Translations under genes and position numbers: made by a program
Shown here: positions 8,167 to 16,192 of the stretch, one piece after another
How positions within the stretch are numbered: the stretch's first letter is position 1
Layout: every line of letters starts with the position of its first letter
Assembly (NCBI RefSeq): GCF_001310895.1
Contig: NZ_BAZS01000002.1
Coordinates: 186,001-250,000 of the forward strand
Source: Virgibacillus halodenitrificans JCM 12304
Lineage (GTDB): Bacteria; Bacillota; Bacilli; Bacillales; Amphibacillaceae
Length of the DNA: 64,000 bases
Reading direction: 5' to 3'
Notes under the pieces: model-generated
Databases searched by the model: none
What the model saw: the letters and a program-made list of their open reading frames with translations, nothing else
Told to the model about the DNA's origin: nothing

Positions 8167-9624
8167 ATGACTAAAGAGAAAAAAGAAGCTTCTAATTCCT
8201 ATAAAAAGAATATTTCTTATTTACGTGAGCGGCTTGGTGTTGATAAAAATTTCGATGTTATTCAGCTTGATTTAGAATATGCTAGTCGAAAGATGGCCTT
8301 CTTTTTTATTGATGGGTTCGTAAAAGATGATATATTACATTTACTTATGAAGTTTTTGGCAAAACTTGAACCTGAACATTTGGATCCGGATCCACTCACT
8401 AGACTGATGAAAACTTACATTCCTTATGTTGAAATAGAGAAGGAAGATGATTTAAACAAAGTTACCGATTTTGTCCTGGCTGGACCCGCGGCATTAGTAG
8501 TAGAGGGAATTGATGAAATTATTTTAATTGATGCCAGAACATATCCTGCACGGTCTCCAGAAGAGCCAGACTTAGAGAGGGTTGTTAGAGGTTCAAGAGA
8601 TGGATACGTCGAAACCATTGTGTTTAATACGGCATTAACCAGAAGAAGAGTACGAGATCGCTCTCTTCGAATGGAATATTTACAAATTGGGAGAAGATCA
8701 AAAACAGATGTATGTGTCTGTTATTTAGAAGATATTGCAGAGGAAGAAAGAGTGGAAGACTTAAAAAAAGTACTGAAAGCAATTGATACAGATGGTCTTC
8801 CAATGGCGGAAAAAACGGTTGAAGAATTTATAAGTGGAAGGCATTGGAATCCATATCCGGCTGTACGCTATACTGAAAGGCCAGATACGGCCGCTTCCCA
8901 CTTATATGAAGGACATGTGCTGCTTATTATTGATGGTTCACCAAGTGTGATGATCACTCCGGCAACTTATTGGCATCATATGCAACATGCAGAGGAATAC
9001 CGTCAAAAGCCATTGGTTGGTGCATATTTAAGGCTAGTACGGTTTATTGCCGTTATGGCTTCCATTTTTATTCTCCCATTATATTTTTTATTCTCAGAAA
9101 ATCCGGAAATACTCCCCGATGCACTTGAGTTTATTGGCCCGAGTGAACCAGGAGTAATCCCTTTATTATTTCAATTTTTAATTGCAGAAATAGGTATAGA
9201 TATATTAAGGATGGCTGCAATTCACACTCCTTCGTCATTAGCAACCGCTCTAGGCTTGGTTGCTGCAATTATGATCGGGCAGGTTTCTGTTGAAGTAGGT
9301 TGGTTTTCCTACGAGGTAGTTTTATATCTTGCAGTAGCTGCTATTGGCACCTATGCTACACCAAGTTACGAAATGAGTTTAGCGAACAGGCTTGTACGTA
9401 TTTTCTTGTTGCTAATGGCAGCGAGTTTTGGAGTTGCAGGCTATGTGCTTGGGGTTAGCTTATGGATTCTATATTTAGTAAGGATGAACTCCTTTAAAGT
9501 CCCTTATTTTTGGCCATTCCTGCCATTTTCTTATAAAGCATTCAGAGATATATTTATTCGTTCTCCGATTCCATTGAAAAATAGGAGGCCCACATTTCTC
9601 CATCCTAAAGACCCGGACCGTTAA
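8167..9624 (+). CDS. spoVAF: SpoVAF/GerA-family spore germination protein
   Basis: 485 residues (B. subtilis SpoVAF 493). Large N-terminal soluble domain with the highly conserved family stretch PEEPDLERVVRGSRDGYVE, TALTRRRVRDR and QIGRRSKTDVCV, then YTERPDTAASHLYEGH. Five or so membrane helices occupy about 290-460. Members sit in the inner spore membrane and act in germinant response or dipicolinic acid release. The gene is alone here, not in a spoVA operon, so it may be a paralogue or a relocated copy. GGGTGAG precedes the ATG. Confidence 0.9.
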   Translation: MTKEKKEASNSYKKNISYLRERLGVDKNFDVIQLDLEYASRKMAFFFIDGFVKDDILHLLMKFLAKLEPEHLDPDPLTRLMKTYIPYVEIEKEDDLNKVTDFVLAGPAALVVEGIDEIILIDARTYPARSPEEPDLERVVRGSRDGYVETIVFNTALTRRRVRDRSLRMEYLQIGRRSKTDVCVCYLEDIAEEERVEDLKKVLKAIDTDGLPMAEKTVEEFISGRHWNPYPAVRYTERPDTAASHLYEGHVLLIIDGSPSVMITPATYWHHMQHAEEYRQKPLVGAYLRLVRFIAVMASIFILPLYFLFSENPEILPDALEFIGPSEPGVIPLLFQFLIAEIGIDILRMAAIHTPSSLATALGLVAAIMIGQVSVEVGWFSYEVVLYLAVAAIGTYATPSYEMSLANRLVRIFLLLMAASFGVAGYVLGVSLWILYLVRMNSFKVPYFWPFLPFSYKAFRDIFIRSPIPLKNRRPTFLHPKDPDR

Positions 9625-9645
9625 TAAAGGCGAAGGGTCTTTTTT
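9607..9645 (+). terminator. terminator after spoVAF-like gene
   Basis: AAAGACCC / GGGTCTTTTTT pair starting inside the last codons of the gene. Confidence 0.65.
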
Positions 9646-9737
9646 AATGGATATAAAAGTATAGAGAATTTGTCTTCACAAAAGTTTTAATATAAAATGC
9701 CTTAGCTATTTTTTCAGAAGCAGAAGGTGAATAAATT

Positions 9738-9746
9738 TGCTATAAT
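9738..9746 (+). promoter_or_regulatory. extended -10 promoter for yqgQ-glcK
   Basis: TGCTATAAT lies 17 bases before the chosen yqgQ ATG. Its position shows that the longer upstream GTG reading of yqgQ cannot be the start on this transcript. Confidence 0.5.
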
Positions 9747-9762
9747 AAAAATGGTGATAAAA

Positions 9763-9984
9763 ATGAAATCAATGTACGATATTCGTCAGTTATTAAAAAA
9801 ATTTGGAACATACATATATACAGGGAATAAGATAGGTGATTTAGAGCTCATGGAAATGGAAATTGAAGAGCTTCAAAAATATGGATTTATTCAGAAGGAG
9901 GACTACATAAGTGCCAAGCTGTTATTGAGAAAAGAAATGGCTATTATTCGTGATCAACAAGCAATGGAAGGGGAAAGCAAATGA
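9763..9984 (+). CDS. yqgQ: YqgQ family small protein
   Basis: 73 residues (B. subtilis YqgQ 71). The chosen ATG gives MKSMYDIRQLLKKFG, which lines up residue for residue with the start of YqgQ (MNTFYDVQQLLKTYG). An earlier GTG at 9727 would put a TATAAT element inside the gene and is rejected. It is a small helical, probably nucleic-acid-binding protein of unknown role (DUF910 family). It overlaps the glucokinase start by 4 bases (ATGA), the arrangement found in B. subtilis yqgQ-glcK. Confidence 0.88.
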   Translation: MKSMYDIRQLLKKFGTYIYTGNKIGDLELMEMEIEELQKYGFIQKEDYISAKLLLRKEMAIIRDQQAMEGESK

Positions 9985-10950
9985 GTAAATATATATTAGG
10001 TGTGGATATAGGGGGAACTTCTGTAAAGATAGGCATTATTACCAATGAAGGTGATATCCGGTACAAATGGGAGATACCAACTGTTAAGACAAACGGGGGA
10101 AACTCTATTCTCTCTGACCTTTGGAGTGCTATTGAAACAAAACTGCAGGATTTACATATAAATAAGCGTACAATAATAGGTATAGGCGTGGGAGCTCCAG
10201 GTTTTATTGATGGGGATACCGGTTTCATACATGAAGCTGTAAATATCGGGTGGAAGAATTATCGTTTAGCAGAAATATTAACAAAGCTATCTGGACTTCC
10301 TGTTTACCTTGAAAATGATGCGAATATAGCTGTGTTAGGAGAAAATTGGAAGGGTGCCGGCAATCAGGCGACAAATCTACTAGCAATAACACTTGGAACC
10401 GGAGTTGGTGGTGGTATCATTGCCAATGGTAAAATAATTAATGGAGAAAATGGTATGGCAGGAGAAATTGGCCATATCACTGTTGATAAAAATGGATACC
10501 AATGTAATTGTGGGAGAGTTGGTTGCTTGGAAACTGTAGCATCGGCAACTGGTATTGTCAGGCAAGCAATGGATGTAATTACTCATGACAAACAATCCAG
10601 AATGGCAGAGCATTACATGAAGACAGGTGTTGTTACAGCTAAAGACATCTTTATTTTCGCAGAGGAAGGTGATAAAGCTGCTCTTAAAATAGTTAGACAT
10701 ACTGCAGACGTGTTAGGGTTGTTAATTTCAAATCTAGGTACAATTATAAACATCAAAAGTATTAATCGGGGGTGGGGTGTCTAAAGCCGGGGATACATTA
10801 ATCAATGAAATAAAAATGGCATTTGAAAAATATGCCTTAAAAAGAGTCAGTGATATTTGCGAAATTAAAACAGCTAAGCTGGGAAATGATGCAGGGATTA
10901 TTGGTGCTGCTTTTCTTGTTAAACAGAAAAAGGAAAATCTCACGTTTTAA
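9981..10950 (+). pseudogene. glcK: Glucokinase (ROK family), broken by a frameshift
   Basis: Phosphorylates glucose to glucose-6-phosphate. The first frame (9981-10784) carries the ROK features: ATP-binding LGVDIGGTSVKIGI, EIGHITVD, and the zinc motif CNCGRVGCLE. It stops early after 267 residues. The missing C-terminus continues in another frame from 10765 (IGGGVSKAGDTLINEIK ... KLGNDAGIIGAAF) to a TAA at 10948-10950. Around 10761-10767 the expected S-I-V-I-G-G-G reads as att-a-atcggg, which fits loss of two bases. The full product would be about 322 residues, the normal size. The truncated protein lacks the end of the fold and is probably inactive, unless the indel is a sequence error. Confidence 0.88.
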
Positions 10951-11039
10951 AGCAATACTGTATACTTAACTGATATTTATACTTTGAAAGTAGAAGCTGA
11001 ATTGGATGGTACATATAAGGACATTAATTAATTTCACAT

Positions 11040-11073
11040 AAAAAAGCTGCTTCATTAGAGGAAGCAGCTTTTT
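11040..11073. terminator. bidirectional terminator after glcK
   Basis: AAAAAGCTGCTTC / GAAGCAGCTTTTT stem with a 7-base loop, between glcK and the convergent DUF2759 gene. Confidence 0.9.
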
Positions 11074-11086
11074 ATATGAAATGTTC

Positions 11087-11257
11087 TTATCCAGCGATTT
11101 CTGAAATTAAAGTTGCAATTGAGAAAAAACCAAAAGCAACGGCAGTGATTGCAGAGAATCCTAATGCAAAAAGGTTCTTATACTTCAATTGACGAATAAC
11201 AGATACTACTGCGAGTAAAGTAACTAATAAAAGCAGAATTGCCAATACAATATGCAT
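11087..11257 (-). CDS. yqgW: DUF2759 small membrane protein
   Basis: 56 residues, too short for many gene finders. It starts MHIVLAILLLLVTLLAVVS, then a basic loop (IRQLKYKNL) and a second helix (FALGFSAITAVAFGFFSIA). Two short transmembrane helices around a basic loop are typical of DUF2759 proteins (YqgW in B. subtilis), which lie beside yqgX. AAGGAGGA precedes the ATG by 10 bases. It is divergent from yqgX. Function unknown. Confidence 0.72.
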   Translation of the reverse strand: MHIVLAILLLLVTLLAVVSVIRQLKYKNLFALGFSAITAVAFGFFSIATLISEIAG

Positions 11258-11424
11258 TACTAATTCATCCTCCTTGTATGCTTCCTACTATCTCATGTTT
11301 GATAATGGAACTATATTTTATTATTATGTATCTAAGTAATTATATTATATATTTTATAGTAAAAACAATATTTTGTCGAGGTAAATCCAAACTTGTTTTA
11401 CGAAGAAATGAGGAGGCAGGAAAA

Positions 11425-12048
11425 GTGGAAGTCATTAAAATGCCGTTAGGCCCATTAGGCACTAATTGCTACATCGTCCATAACAATAAAAACGCGTTAA
11501 TTTTTGATCCTGGTGGCGACGAGGATAAGATCATTCATTATTTAGAAGACAAGAATATTATTCCTCAAGCCATATTATTGACTCATGCACATTTCGATCA
11601 TATTGGCGGTGTTGAGACTTTAAGAAATCATTACAATATAGAGGTATATTTGCATGAGAAAGAATCTTCCTGGTTAGCAGAACCCAGTTTAAATGGTTCT
11701 TCTCTATTTATGGGAGACAAAATCGTCACCCAAGATCCCGATAAAAGAATTGTACCAGGAAAGATGACTATTGGTGAATTCAACTTTGATGTGCTGTACA
11801 CTCCTGGTCACTCGCCAGGCAGTACCAGTTTTGTTTTTGAAGATGAAGGTTTCGTCATCAGTGGAGATGTGTTGTTTAAACAGGGGATAGGCAGGACTGA
11901 CTTACCTGGTGGAGATTATAAACAGTTAGAGAGTAGTATTAGATACCAATTATATAAGTTGAGTGATACATATCTTGTATATCCTGGACATGGTGGAACA
12001 ACAACGATTAGGGAAGAAAAAAACCAAAATCCTTTTGTGCGAGAATAA
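11425..12048 (+). CDS. yqgX: Metallo-beta-lactamase fold hydrolase (glyoxalase II-like)
   Basis: 207 residues (B. subtilis YqgX 211). Zinc hydrolase fold with THAHFDHIGG (the HxHxDH motif), GHSPGS, SGDVLF and the final YPGHGG histidine. The family includes hydroxyacylglutathione and related thioester hydrolases; the substrate here is unknown. The frame is open to 11239, but AGGAGG 9 bases before the GTG at 11425 decides the start, and the product then begins MEVIKMPLGPLGTNCY like its relatives. Confidence 0.88.
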   Translation: MEVIKMPLGPLGTNCYIVHNNKNALIFDPGGDEDKIIHYLEDKNIIPQAILLTHAHFDHIGGVETLRNHYNIEVYLHEKESSWLAEPSLNGSSLFMGDKIVTQDPDKRIVPGKMTIGEFNFDVLYTPGHSPGSTSFVFEDEGFVISGDVLFKQGIGRTDLPGGDYKQLESSIRYQLYKLSDTYLVYPGHGGTTTIREEKNQNPFVRE

Positions 12049-12054
12049 TATAGT

Positions 12055-12086
12055 AAAAAAACCCTTCTTATATAGAAGGGTTTTTT
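12055..12086 (+). terminator. terminator after yqgX
   Basis: AAAACCCTTCT / AGAAGGGTTTTTT stem with a 5-base loop. Confidence 0.9.
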
Positions 12087-12175
12087 GGGGGGATGTGCTC
12101 TGTTCTTTCGTTGTTAAAGGGATATAAGTTAAGCTACGACTTTACTATAAACCCAACCAGTTATCATGTCAACAG

Positions 12176-12216
12176 AAAAATGGCCTGCAAACGAATACGT
12201 AAGCAGCGCCATTTTT
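12176..12216 (-). terminator. terminator after the DUF2626 gene
   Basis: AAAAATGGC and GCCATTTTT arms, with an inner CTGC/GCAG pair, lie just beyond the stop of the minus-strand gene at 12218. Confidence 0.7.
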
Positions 12217-12217
12217 C

Positions 12218-12460
12218 TTAGTGTCCGAAACCAGGTACAAGTATAAATTCTGTATACCACGTAAAACCAATAAAGAATACAGTACAATAAGCTCCGAATA
12301 AATACATATACATACGTTCAGATAATTTCAAATAACTAACTGTAAGGAAAAATACCGTCTGTACCAAGAATAATACTGCTGTCTTCTGCATGTCGCCAAT
12401 ATAAAACATTACTGTAAAAATTCCTGTCCAAAAGGCAAGCACACGAAACATACGATCCAT
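12218..12460 (-). CDS. yqgY: DUF2626 small membrane protein
   Basis: 80 residues with two to three hydrophobic helices (about 5-23, 28-45, 50-70) and a short C-terminal segment FILVPGFGH. Size, composition and place (next to yqgX) match B. subtilis YqgY of the DUF2626 family. A GGAGGGG ribosome site precedes the ATG. Function unknown. Confidence 0.75.
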   Translation of the reverse strand: MDRMFRVLAFWTGIFTVMFYIGDMQKTAVLFLVQTVFFLTVSYLKLSERMYMYLFGAYCTVFFIGFTWYTEFILVPGFGH

Positions 12461-12542
12461 GTTTTCCCCTCCTTTTATGTATCCTTATCATTGATATTAT
12501 AAACGAGGTTTGTCATATTGTAAACGATACTGATAAATGAAT

Positions 12543-13235
12543 TTAAATTCTCGCTATATAAGTACAGTTTTCACATCCTTCAAACATATTATTCACTTCC
12601 TGTAATTGAACGTTTTCAAACAACACTTCGAGCATCCCTTTTATGAAAGCCTGATGCATGTTACAGATTATTGTATGATTGGATGAAGCAATCTCTTTAA
12701 ATGGGCAGTTATTAATATGAAAAGATATTACATTCTCTTCTTCATTATAAGAAAAAGAAGGATACATTCCCAACAATGTTCCGGCGTCTTCCAATAACCT
12801 CATCTTATTTTCAATGGTGATAGATTGTGGTTGTAGGTTATTATGTTGATTTTCCATTAATTTTTGTCCGTACTTTTTTCCAGTTTGATATAACGCCACT
12901 TTACCTGGTTCGCCTAATTCCATAAATGCTTCCAGTGCAATAGAGGATAATAATTTATAATCTCGATGAGGGAAGTTTAGTTCAATTACCTGATCTGATA
13001 AACGATATCTTCGGCTAGGTCTTCCACCTTTTCCGGATTTTAGATTGTAGGAAACAACCATCCCGATATCTTCCAGTTTAGATAAATGAAGTCTTGCAAC
13101 ATTTGGATGAATAAAGAAAGCTTTAGCAATGTCATTTACATTCACTTCCTCATGTTCTTTTATTAAATATTGATAAATATTATATCTTGTTGGGTCACTC
13201 AGTACGTTTGTTATCTTCAACGTATTTTCCATCAT
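12543..13235 (-). CDS. winged-helix regulator with C-terminal cysteine cluster (SufR/COG2345-like)
   Basis: 230 residues. N-terminal ArsR-like winged helix (about 1-75: LSDPTRYNIYQYL, then a recognition helix VARLHLSKLE) with the wing GRPSRRYRLS. The C-terminal domain carries cysteines in NNCPFKE, IICNMH and GCENCTYI, an arrangement that in SufR-type repressors binds an iron-sulfur cluster. Two ATGs stand in tandem (13235, 13232); either could be used after GGGGTGAT. It lies downstream of comGG on the same strand and before yqgY. The target genes are unknown; a role as redox or iron-sulfur sensor is inference. Confidence 0.75.
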   Translation of the reverse strand: MMENTLKITNVLSDPTRYNIYQYLIKEHEEVNVNDIAKAFFIHPNVARLHLSKLEDIGMVVSYNLKSGKGGRPSRRYRLSDQVIELNFPHRDYKLLSSIALEAFMELGEPGKVALYQTGKKYGQKLMENQHNNLQPQSITIENKMRLLEDAGTLLGMYPSFSYNEEENVISFHINNCPFKEIASSNHTIICNMHQAFIKGMLEVLFENVQLQEVNNMFEGCENCTYIARI

Positions 13236-13324
13236 CTATCACCCCATTATGTTATTACTTATATTATAGTAAAAATAATCTATGCACGGGCTAGTACTTC
13301 TTTTTTGTAAGAAAATGTCCACAT

Positions 13325-13714
13325 TTAGTCTTTAGGGTAAAAGTGAGGAATATTTATAGTATGTTTAAAAGTATGTTCTGAATGGTTATTTGTAGTTACT
13401 TTAGAACGGGTTTCCCACGTGTCATCTGTAATAGAAGTTGTGGTAATGTTTACTTCTCCTTGCAGAAATGAGTAGTGTAAGGTGTGAGGAAGTGCACTTA
13501 GGTCATCATATTCTTCCATGACTAATTGGAAACTCATTTGCAGGAGTGTGTGCATTTTTATCCTCTCTAGATGCGCTTCACTCATGTGAATCTCATTTTG
13601 ATAACTGGTTATAGTTGCTGTAATTAAAATAAAAAATATAGATATCGTAAAGAGTACCACTGGGAGAATAAAACCTCTTTGATTAGTGATTGTAGAAAGG
13701 AATCGTTTTTTCAT
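13325..13714 (-). CDS. comGG: Competence pseudopilus protein ComGG
   Basis: 129 residues from the ATG at 13714, chosen because AAAGGAG stands 6 bases before it; the frame is open to 13741. Prepilin-like N-terminus with a basic leader and hydrophobic helix (QRGFILPVVLFTISIFFI), then a hydrophilic C-terminus. Last gene of the comG operon, overlapping comGF. ComGG is a minor pseudopilin needed for DNA uptake. The sequence is poorly conserved; the call rests on the prepilin start and position. Confidence 0.82.
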   Translation of the reverse strand: MKKRFLSTITNQRGFILPVVLFTISIFFILITATITSYQNEIHMSEAHLERIKMHTLLQMSFQLVMEEYDDLSALPHTLHYSFLQGEVNITTTSITDDTWETRSKVTTNNHSEHTFKHTINIPHFYPKD

Positions 13715-14150
13715 ATGAGTCTCCTTTGTCAGATGTGACACTTACATGATATCCGTAAGGTAGTGGAGAAAACTGTACTTTTTTTATGTCTCTCAAATAA
13801 ATTTCATGCCCTTCTCCGTCAACTTGTCTGCGAATTTGATTCTTATATTGACTTATAACAGCAATCTTCCCATCTGAGAATTGTAAAGAAACAGAGGTAG
13901 GATCTACTTTATATCCTACCGCTGTTAATGAATCTTCCATTAAAAAATGAGTAAATTGCTGTAAGGATAGTTCCATGTCATTGGAAGTGTATTTACCGAC
14001 TTTTACTAATTCAAAAGGTAAGGGCAATAGTAATAATAGAAGGGATAGAGCTAGTAACATGTTAAGAAAGGTAAAACCCTTTTCAGCTTTTAGGTACACC
14101 ATACAAGCAATGGCTTTCTTTTTTCTTTTTAGCATTTTCCCATACAACAC
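13683..14150 (-). CDS. comGF: Competence pseudopilus protein ComGF
   Basis: Up to 155 residues. The prepilin-like segment is KAEKGFTFLNMLLALSLLLL, followed by a ComGF-type domain (LQQFTHFLMEDS ... GKIAVISQYKNQIRRQVDGEG). The start is uncertain: the frame opens at a GTG (14150), a TTG at 14147 has AAAGGA at good distance, and an ATG at 14102 gives a more typical short leader. All overlap comGE, which suggests translational coupling. Minor pseudopilin of the DNA-uptake machine. Confidence 0.82.
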   Translation of the reverse strand: MLYGKMLKRKKKAIACMVYLKAEKGFTFLNMLLALSLLLLLLPLPFELVKVGKYTSNDMELSLQQFTHFLMEDSLTAVGYKVDPTSVSLQFSDGKIAVISQYKNQIRRQVDGEGHEIYLRDIKKVQFSPLPYGYHVSVTSDKGDSYEKTIPFYNH

Positions 14151-14421
14151 ATCCTTTTATATAATTCCTATCAAGTACAAATGTGAAAGTGACCAATTTC
14201 TGATTAATATTTTTTACTGATTCATACGGAGTCTTTTTACTTACCAATAAAAAAGGTTGCATTTCATCATGGAGTCTATCAACAATGGTCCGCCGATCAC
14301 TCAATATTATTTTTTCTGTAGTTATTATATGAAGGAGAGGAAACATAGTAGTTACAACAGTCATTAGTATACTTGCAGAAATAATTACTTCTACCAAGGT
14401 AAAACCGTTATTCTTTTTCAA
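14083..14421 (-). CDS. comGE: Competence pseudopilus protein ComGE
   Basis: 112 residues with a TTG start 7 bases after a perfect GGGGAGG. Short leader MKKNNG, then the prepilin cleavage context GFTLVEVIISASILM. The remainder is a small hydrophilic domain. It overlaps comGD by 14 bases and comGF downstream. Minor pseudopilin, processed by the ComC prepilin peptidase (not in this window). Confidence 0.84.
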   Translation of the reverse strand: MKKNNGFTLVEVIISASILMTVVTTMFPLLHIITTEKIILSDRRTIVDRLHDEMQPFLLVSKKTPYESVKNINQKLVTFTFVLDRNYIKGCVVWENAKKKKESHCLYGVPKS

Positions 14422-14875
14422 GATAAAACCTCCCCTTACCGAATGGAAAAATTATTTTATATCTTTCATCTCCCATAAATAAATCCATACTTCTGGGTTG
14501 GTGAATATTTCCGTTTTGTTCGAATTTTAAATATTGATGTTTTCTAGTATCGATTCGAACACCTGAAGGATAGTTTCTTATAATGGGCTTTCTTCTTTTT
14601 GTAAAATAGATTGTATAAAAATCTTCTTTAAATGTGATATATGGTCTTTGTTCCACTGATCCCTTAATAGATGTGACCTGCTGTATATAAAGAGTATCGT
14701 TTTCCAGCGTATTTATAAATTGTTCTCTTTCTTGTTTTGATATGGCAGATAAACTCCAAGTGACTGACAGAAGGGAAAGAATTGATACGATGCTTAGGAC
14801 GAGGAGCATTTCAATGAGTGTAAAGCCATTTTTATTGGCCATTTGTCGGAGGAGCACTGACGATTCCGTCCTCAT
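14408..14875 (-). CDS. comGD: Competence pseudopilus protein ComGD
   Basis: 155 residues from the ATG at 14875. An ATG at 14842 would give the shorter, more typical leader MANKNG before GFTLIEMLLVLSIVS; neither has a good ribosome site, and coupling to comGC, whose end it overlaps, is likely. Prepilin helix followed by a pseudopilin-like C-terminal domain ending in GKGRFYLEKE. Confidence 0.85.
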   Translation of the reverse strand: MRTESSVLLRQMANKNGFTLIEMLLVLSIVSILSLLSVTWSLSAISKQEREQFINTLENDTLYIQQVTSIKGSVEQRPYITFKEDFYTIYFTKRRKPIIRNYPSGVRIDTRKHQYLKFEQNGNIHQPRSMDLFMGDERYKIIFPFGKGRFYLEKE

Positions 14876-15149
14876 ACTTTAACTTTTCTTTACTCGGGCA
14901 CTCTGTTTGGCTTGCTTTAATATACTTTCCTTGAATTAAAGAATCCAGTGTGGGAGGGAGGTTTCCCTCTTCCAAATGATAAAGATCCACCTGGGCCTGT
15001 ACTACATTCACAAGTGCTTCGCATCCTTTATCGTGAACCTGTTTACTCTTTCCGCTTAGGTTAGGAACAATCAGTATAATTAAAACTGATATAATCATTA
15101 AGACGATAAGCATTTCAATCAATGTAAAACCCCTGTTATTTTTTAGCAT
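14832..15149 (-). CDS. comGC: Major competence pseudopilin ComGC
   Basis: 105 residues (B. subtilis 98). The start is set by AAGGAGG 6 bases before the ATG at 15149; the frame is open further upstream inside comGB but without support. Leader MLKNNRG, then GFTLIEMLIVLMIISVLIIL, the N-methylation-type prepilin signature. The C-terminal part (DLYHLEEGNLPPTLDSLIQ) is typical of ComGC. It forms the transformation pseudopilus that draws DNA through the wall. 11 bases after comGB. Confidence 0.95.
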   Translation of the reverse strand: MLKNNRGFTLIEMLIVLMIISVLIILIVPNLSGKSKQVHDKGCEALVNVVQAQVDLYHLEEGNLPPTLDSLIQGKYIKASQTECPSKEKLKYEDGIVSAPPTNGQ

Positions 15150-15160
15150 GATTAACCTCC

Positions 15161-16192
15161 TTATATTGTTGTAATTAATTGAAACATTGGCCACATTAAA
15201 ATAATGTAGATAAAAATGATAAAGCAAGCCACAATGATGAAAAATAGTGGTTGAAAATACGTTATGGATTTCATTAATTTTGTTTGAATGGATTCGGATA
15301 ACCATTCAGCATATAAAGATAATTCTTTCTCTAGTTCCAAGCTGTCATTATTTTTTTGAAAAATAGCTACAAGCTGTTTATCAAGAAAGCTAAATTGAGA
15401 AAGCAAAGAGGAAATGTAAAACCCTCTTGATAATTCATCAATTAAAAGGTCAGAATAGTAGGCGATGATCGGTTGTTTCTTTTGTTGTTTCATTTGTAGA
15501 AGAATATCTTTATAATTCATTCCGGCTTTTAATAAGATTTGAAAATGTGTGGCAAATTGAAATGAAGTTTGAAGCTTGAGAATTGTTCTGTAAAATGGAA
15601 GCCTGTTATAGAGTGCAATTCTGTTTTCAATGGAGAACTTATGTCTGGTGAATTGCCAAAAGATGACCACTATAATTAAGATGATAAGTAATAAAACCGC
15701 TATTGTAAAAAACACTTCAATAGTTATCATCGAAATAACTACAGTGGAAGATGCTTCTTCGCTTGTTTGGAAAATATCTATAAAGGATGGAAGAACAGAT
15801 TGCTTAATGAAGATAAGCAGAAGTGAAAAAATGGTAAGTAAAATAAGTGGATACCTGATCATTTGACTGAGTTTCCTTGTGTACTTAAGCCGATCGGAAA
15901 ACATATCAACACACTTTCCAATGCTTCCCTCTAAATCACCATTCGATTTCACAAAACTCATGTAATCAACAACTATAGGATGAAAATGGGCTTTTTCAAA
16001 AGCCTCATCAATCGTGTAACCATTTTGGAGAGAAAGTGAAATATTATCAGCTGCTGTGCTTAGCTGTGTATCCCATTTGATTATTTTTAATCCATCAAGG
16101 AGTGTGTAACCATTTAGTAGTAGTCGATGAAGACGTCTTATAAAATTCAATTGAAGTGCTGGTGCTAATTTATCTTTTTTCTTGAAACACAT
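15161..16192 (-). CDS. comGB: Competence type II secretion-like membrane protein ComGB
   Basis: 343 residues from an ATG at 16192 with GAGG 9 bases before it; the frame opens earlier at 16225 without a ribosome site. Polytopic GspF/PilC-family inner-membrane platform protein: two GspF domains, each ending in hydrophobic helices (about 125-150, 160-195, 310-340). It overlaps the end of comGA by 23 bases. Together with the ATPase ComGA it assembles the pseudopilus. Confidence 0.93.
   Translation of the reverse strand: MCFKKKDKLAPALQLNFIRRLHRLLLNGYTLLDGLKIIKWDTQLSTAADNISLSLQNGYTIDEAFEKAHFHPIVVDYMSFVKSNGDLEGSIGKCVDMFSDRLKYTRKLSQMIRYPLILLTIFSLLLIFIKQSVLPSFIDIFQTSEEASSTVVISMITIEVFFTIAVLLLIILIIVVIFWQFTRHKFSIENRIALYNRLPFYRTILKLQTSFQFATHFQILLKAGMNYKDILLQMKQQKKQPIIAYYSDLLIDELSRGFYISSLLSQFSFLDKQLVAIFQKNNDSLELEKELSLYAEWLSESIQTKLMKSITYFQPLFFIIVACFIIFIYIILMWPMFQLITTI

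Noticed and set aside
7739-8170. 143-codon plus-strand open frame
   Set aside because: Antisense to the unknown minus-strand gene and lacking a ribosome site; a shadow frame.
10755-10784. Programmed ribosomal frameshift in glcK
   Set aside because: No slippery heptamer with a downstream structure; loss of two bases in a conserved codon pair explains it more simply.
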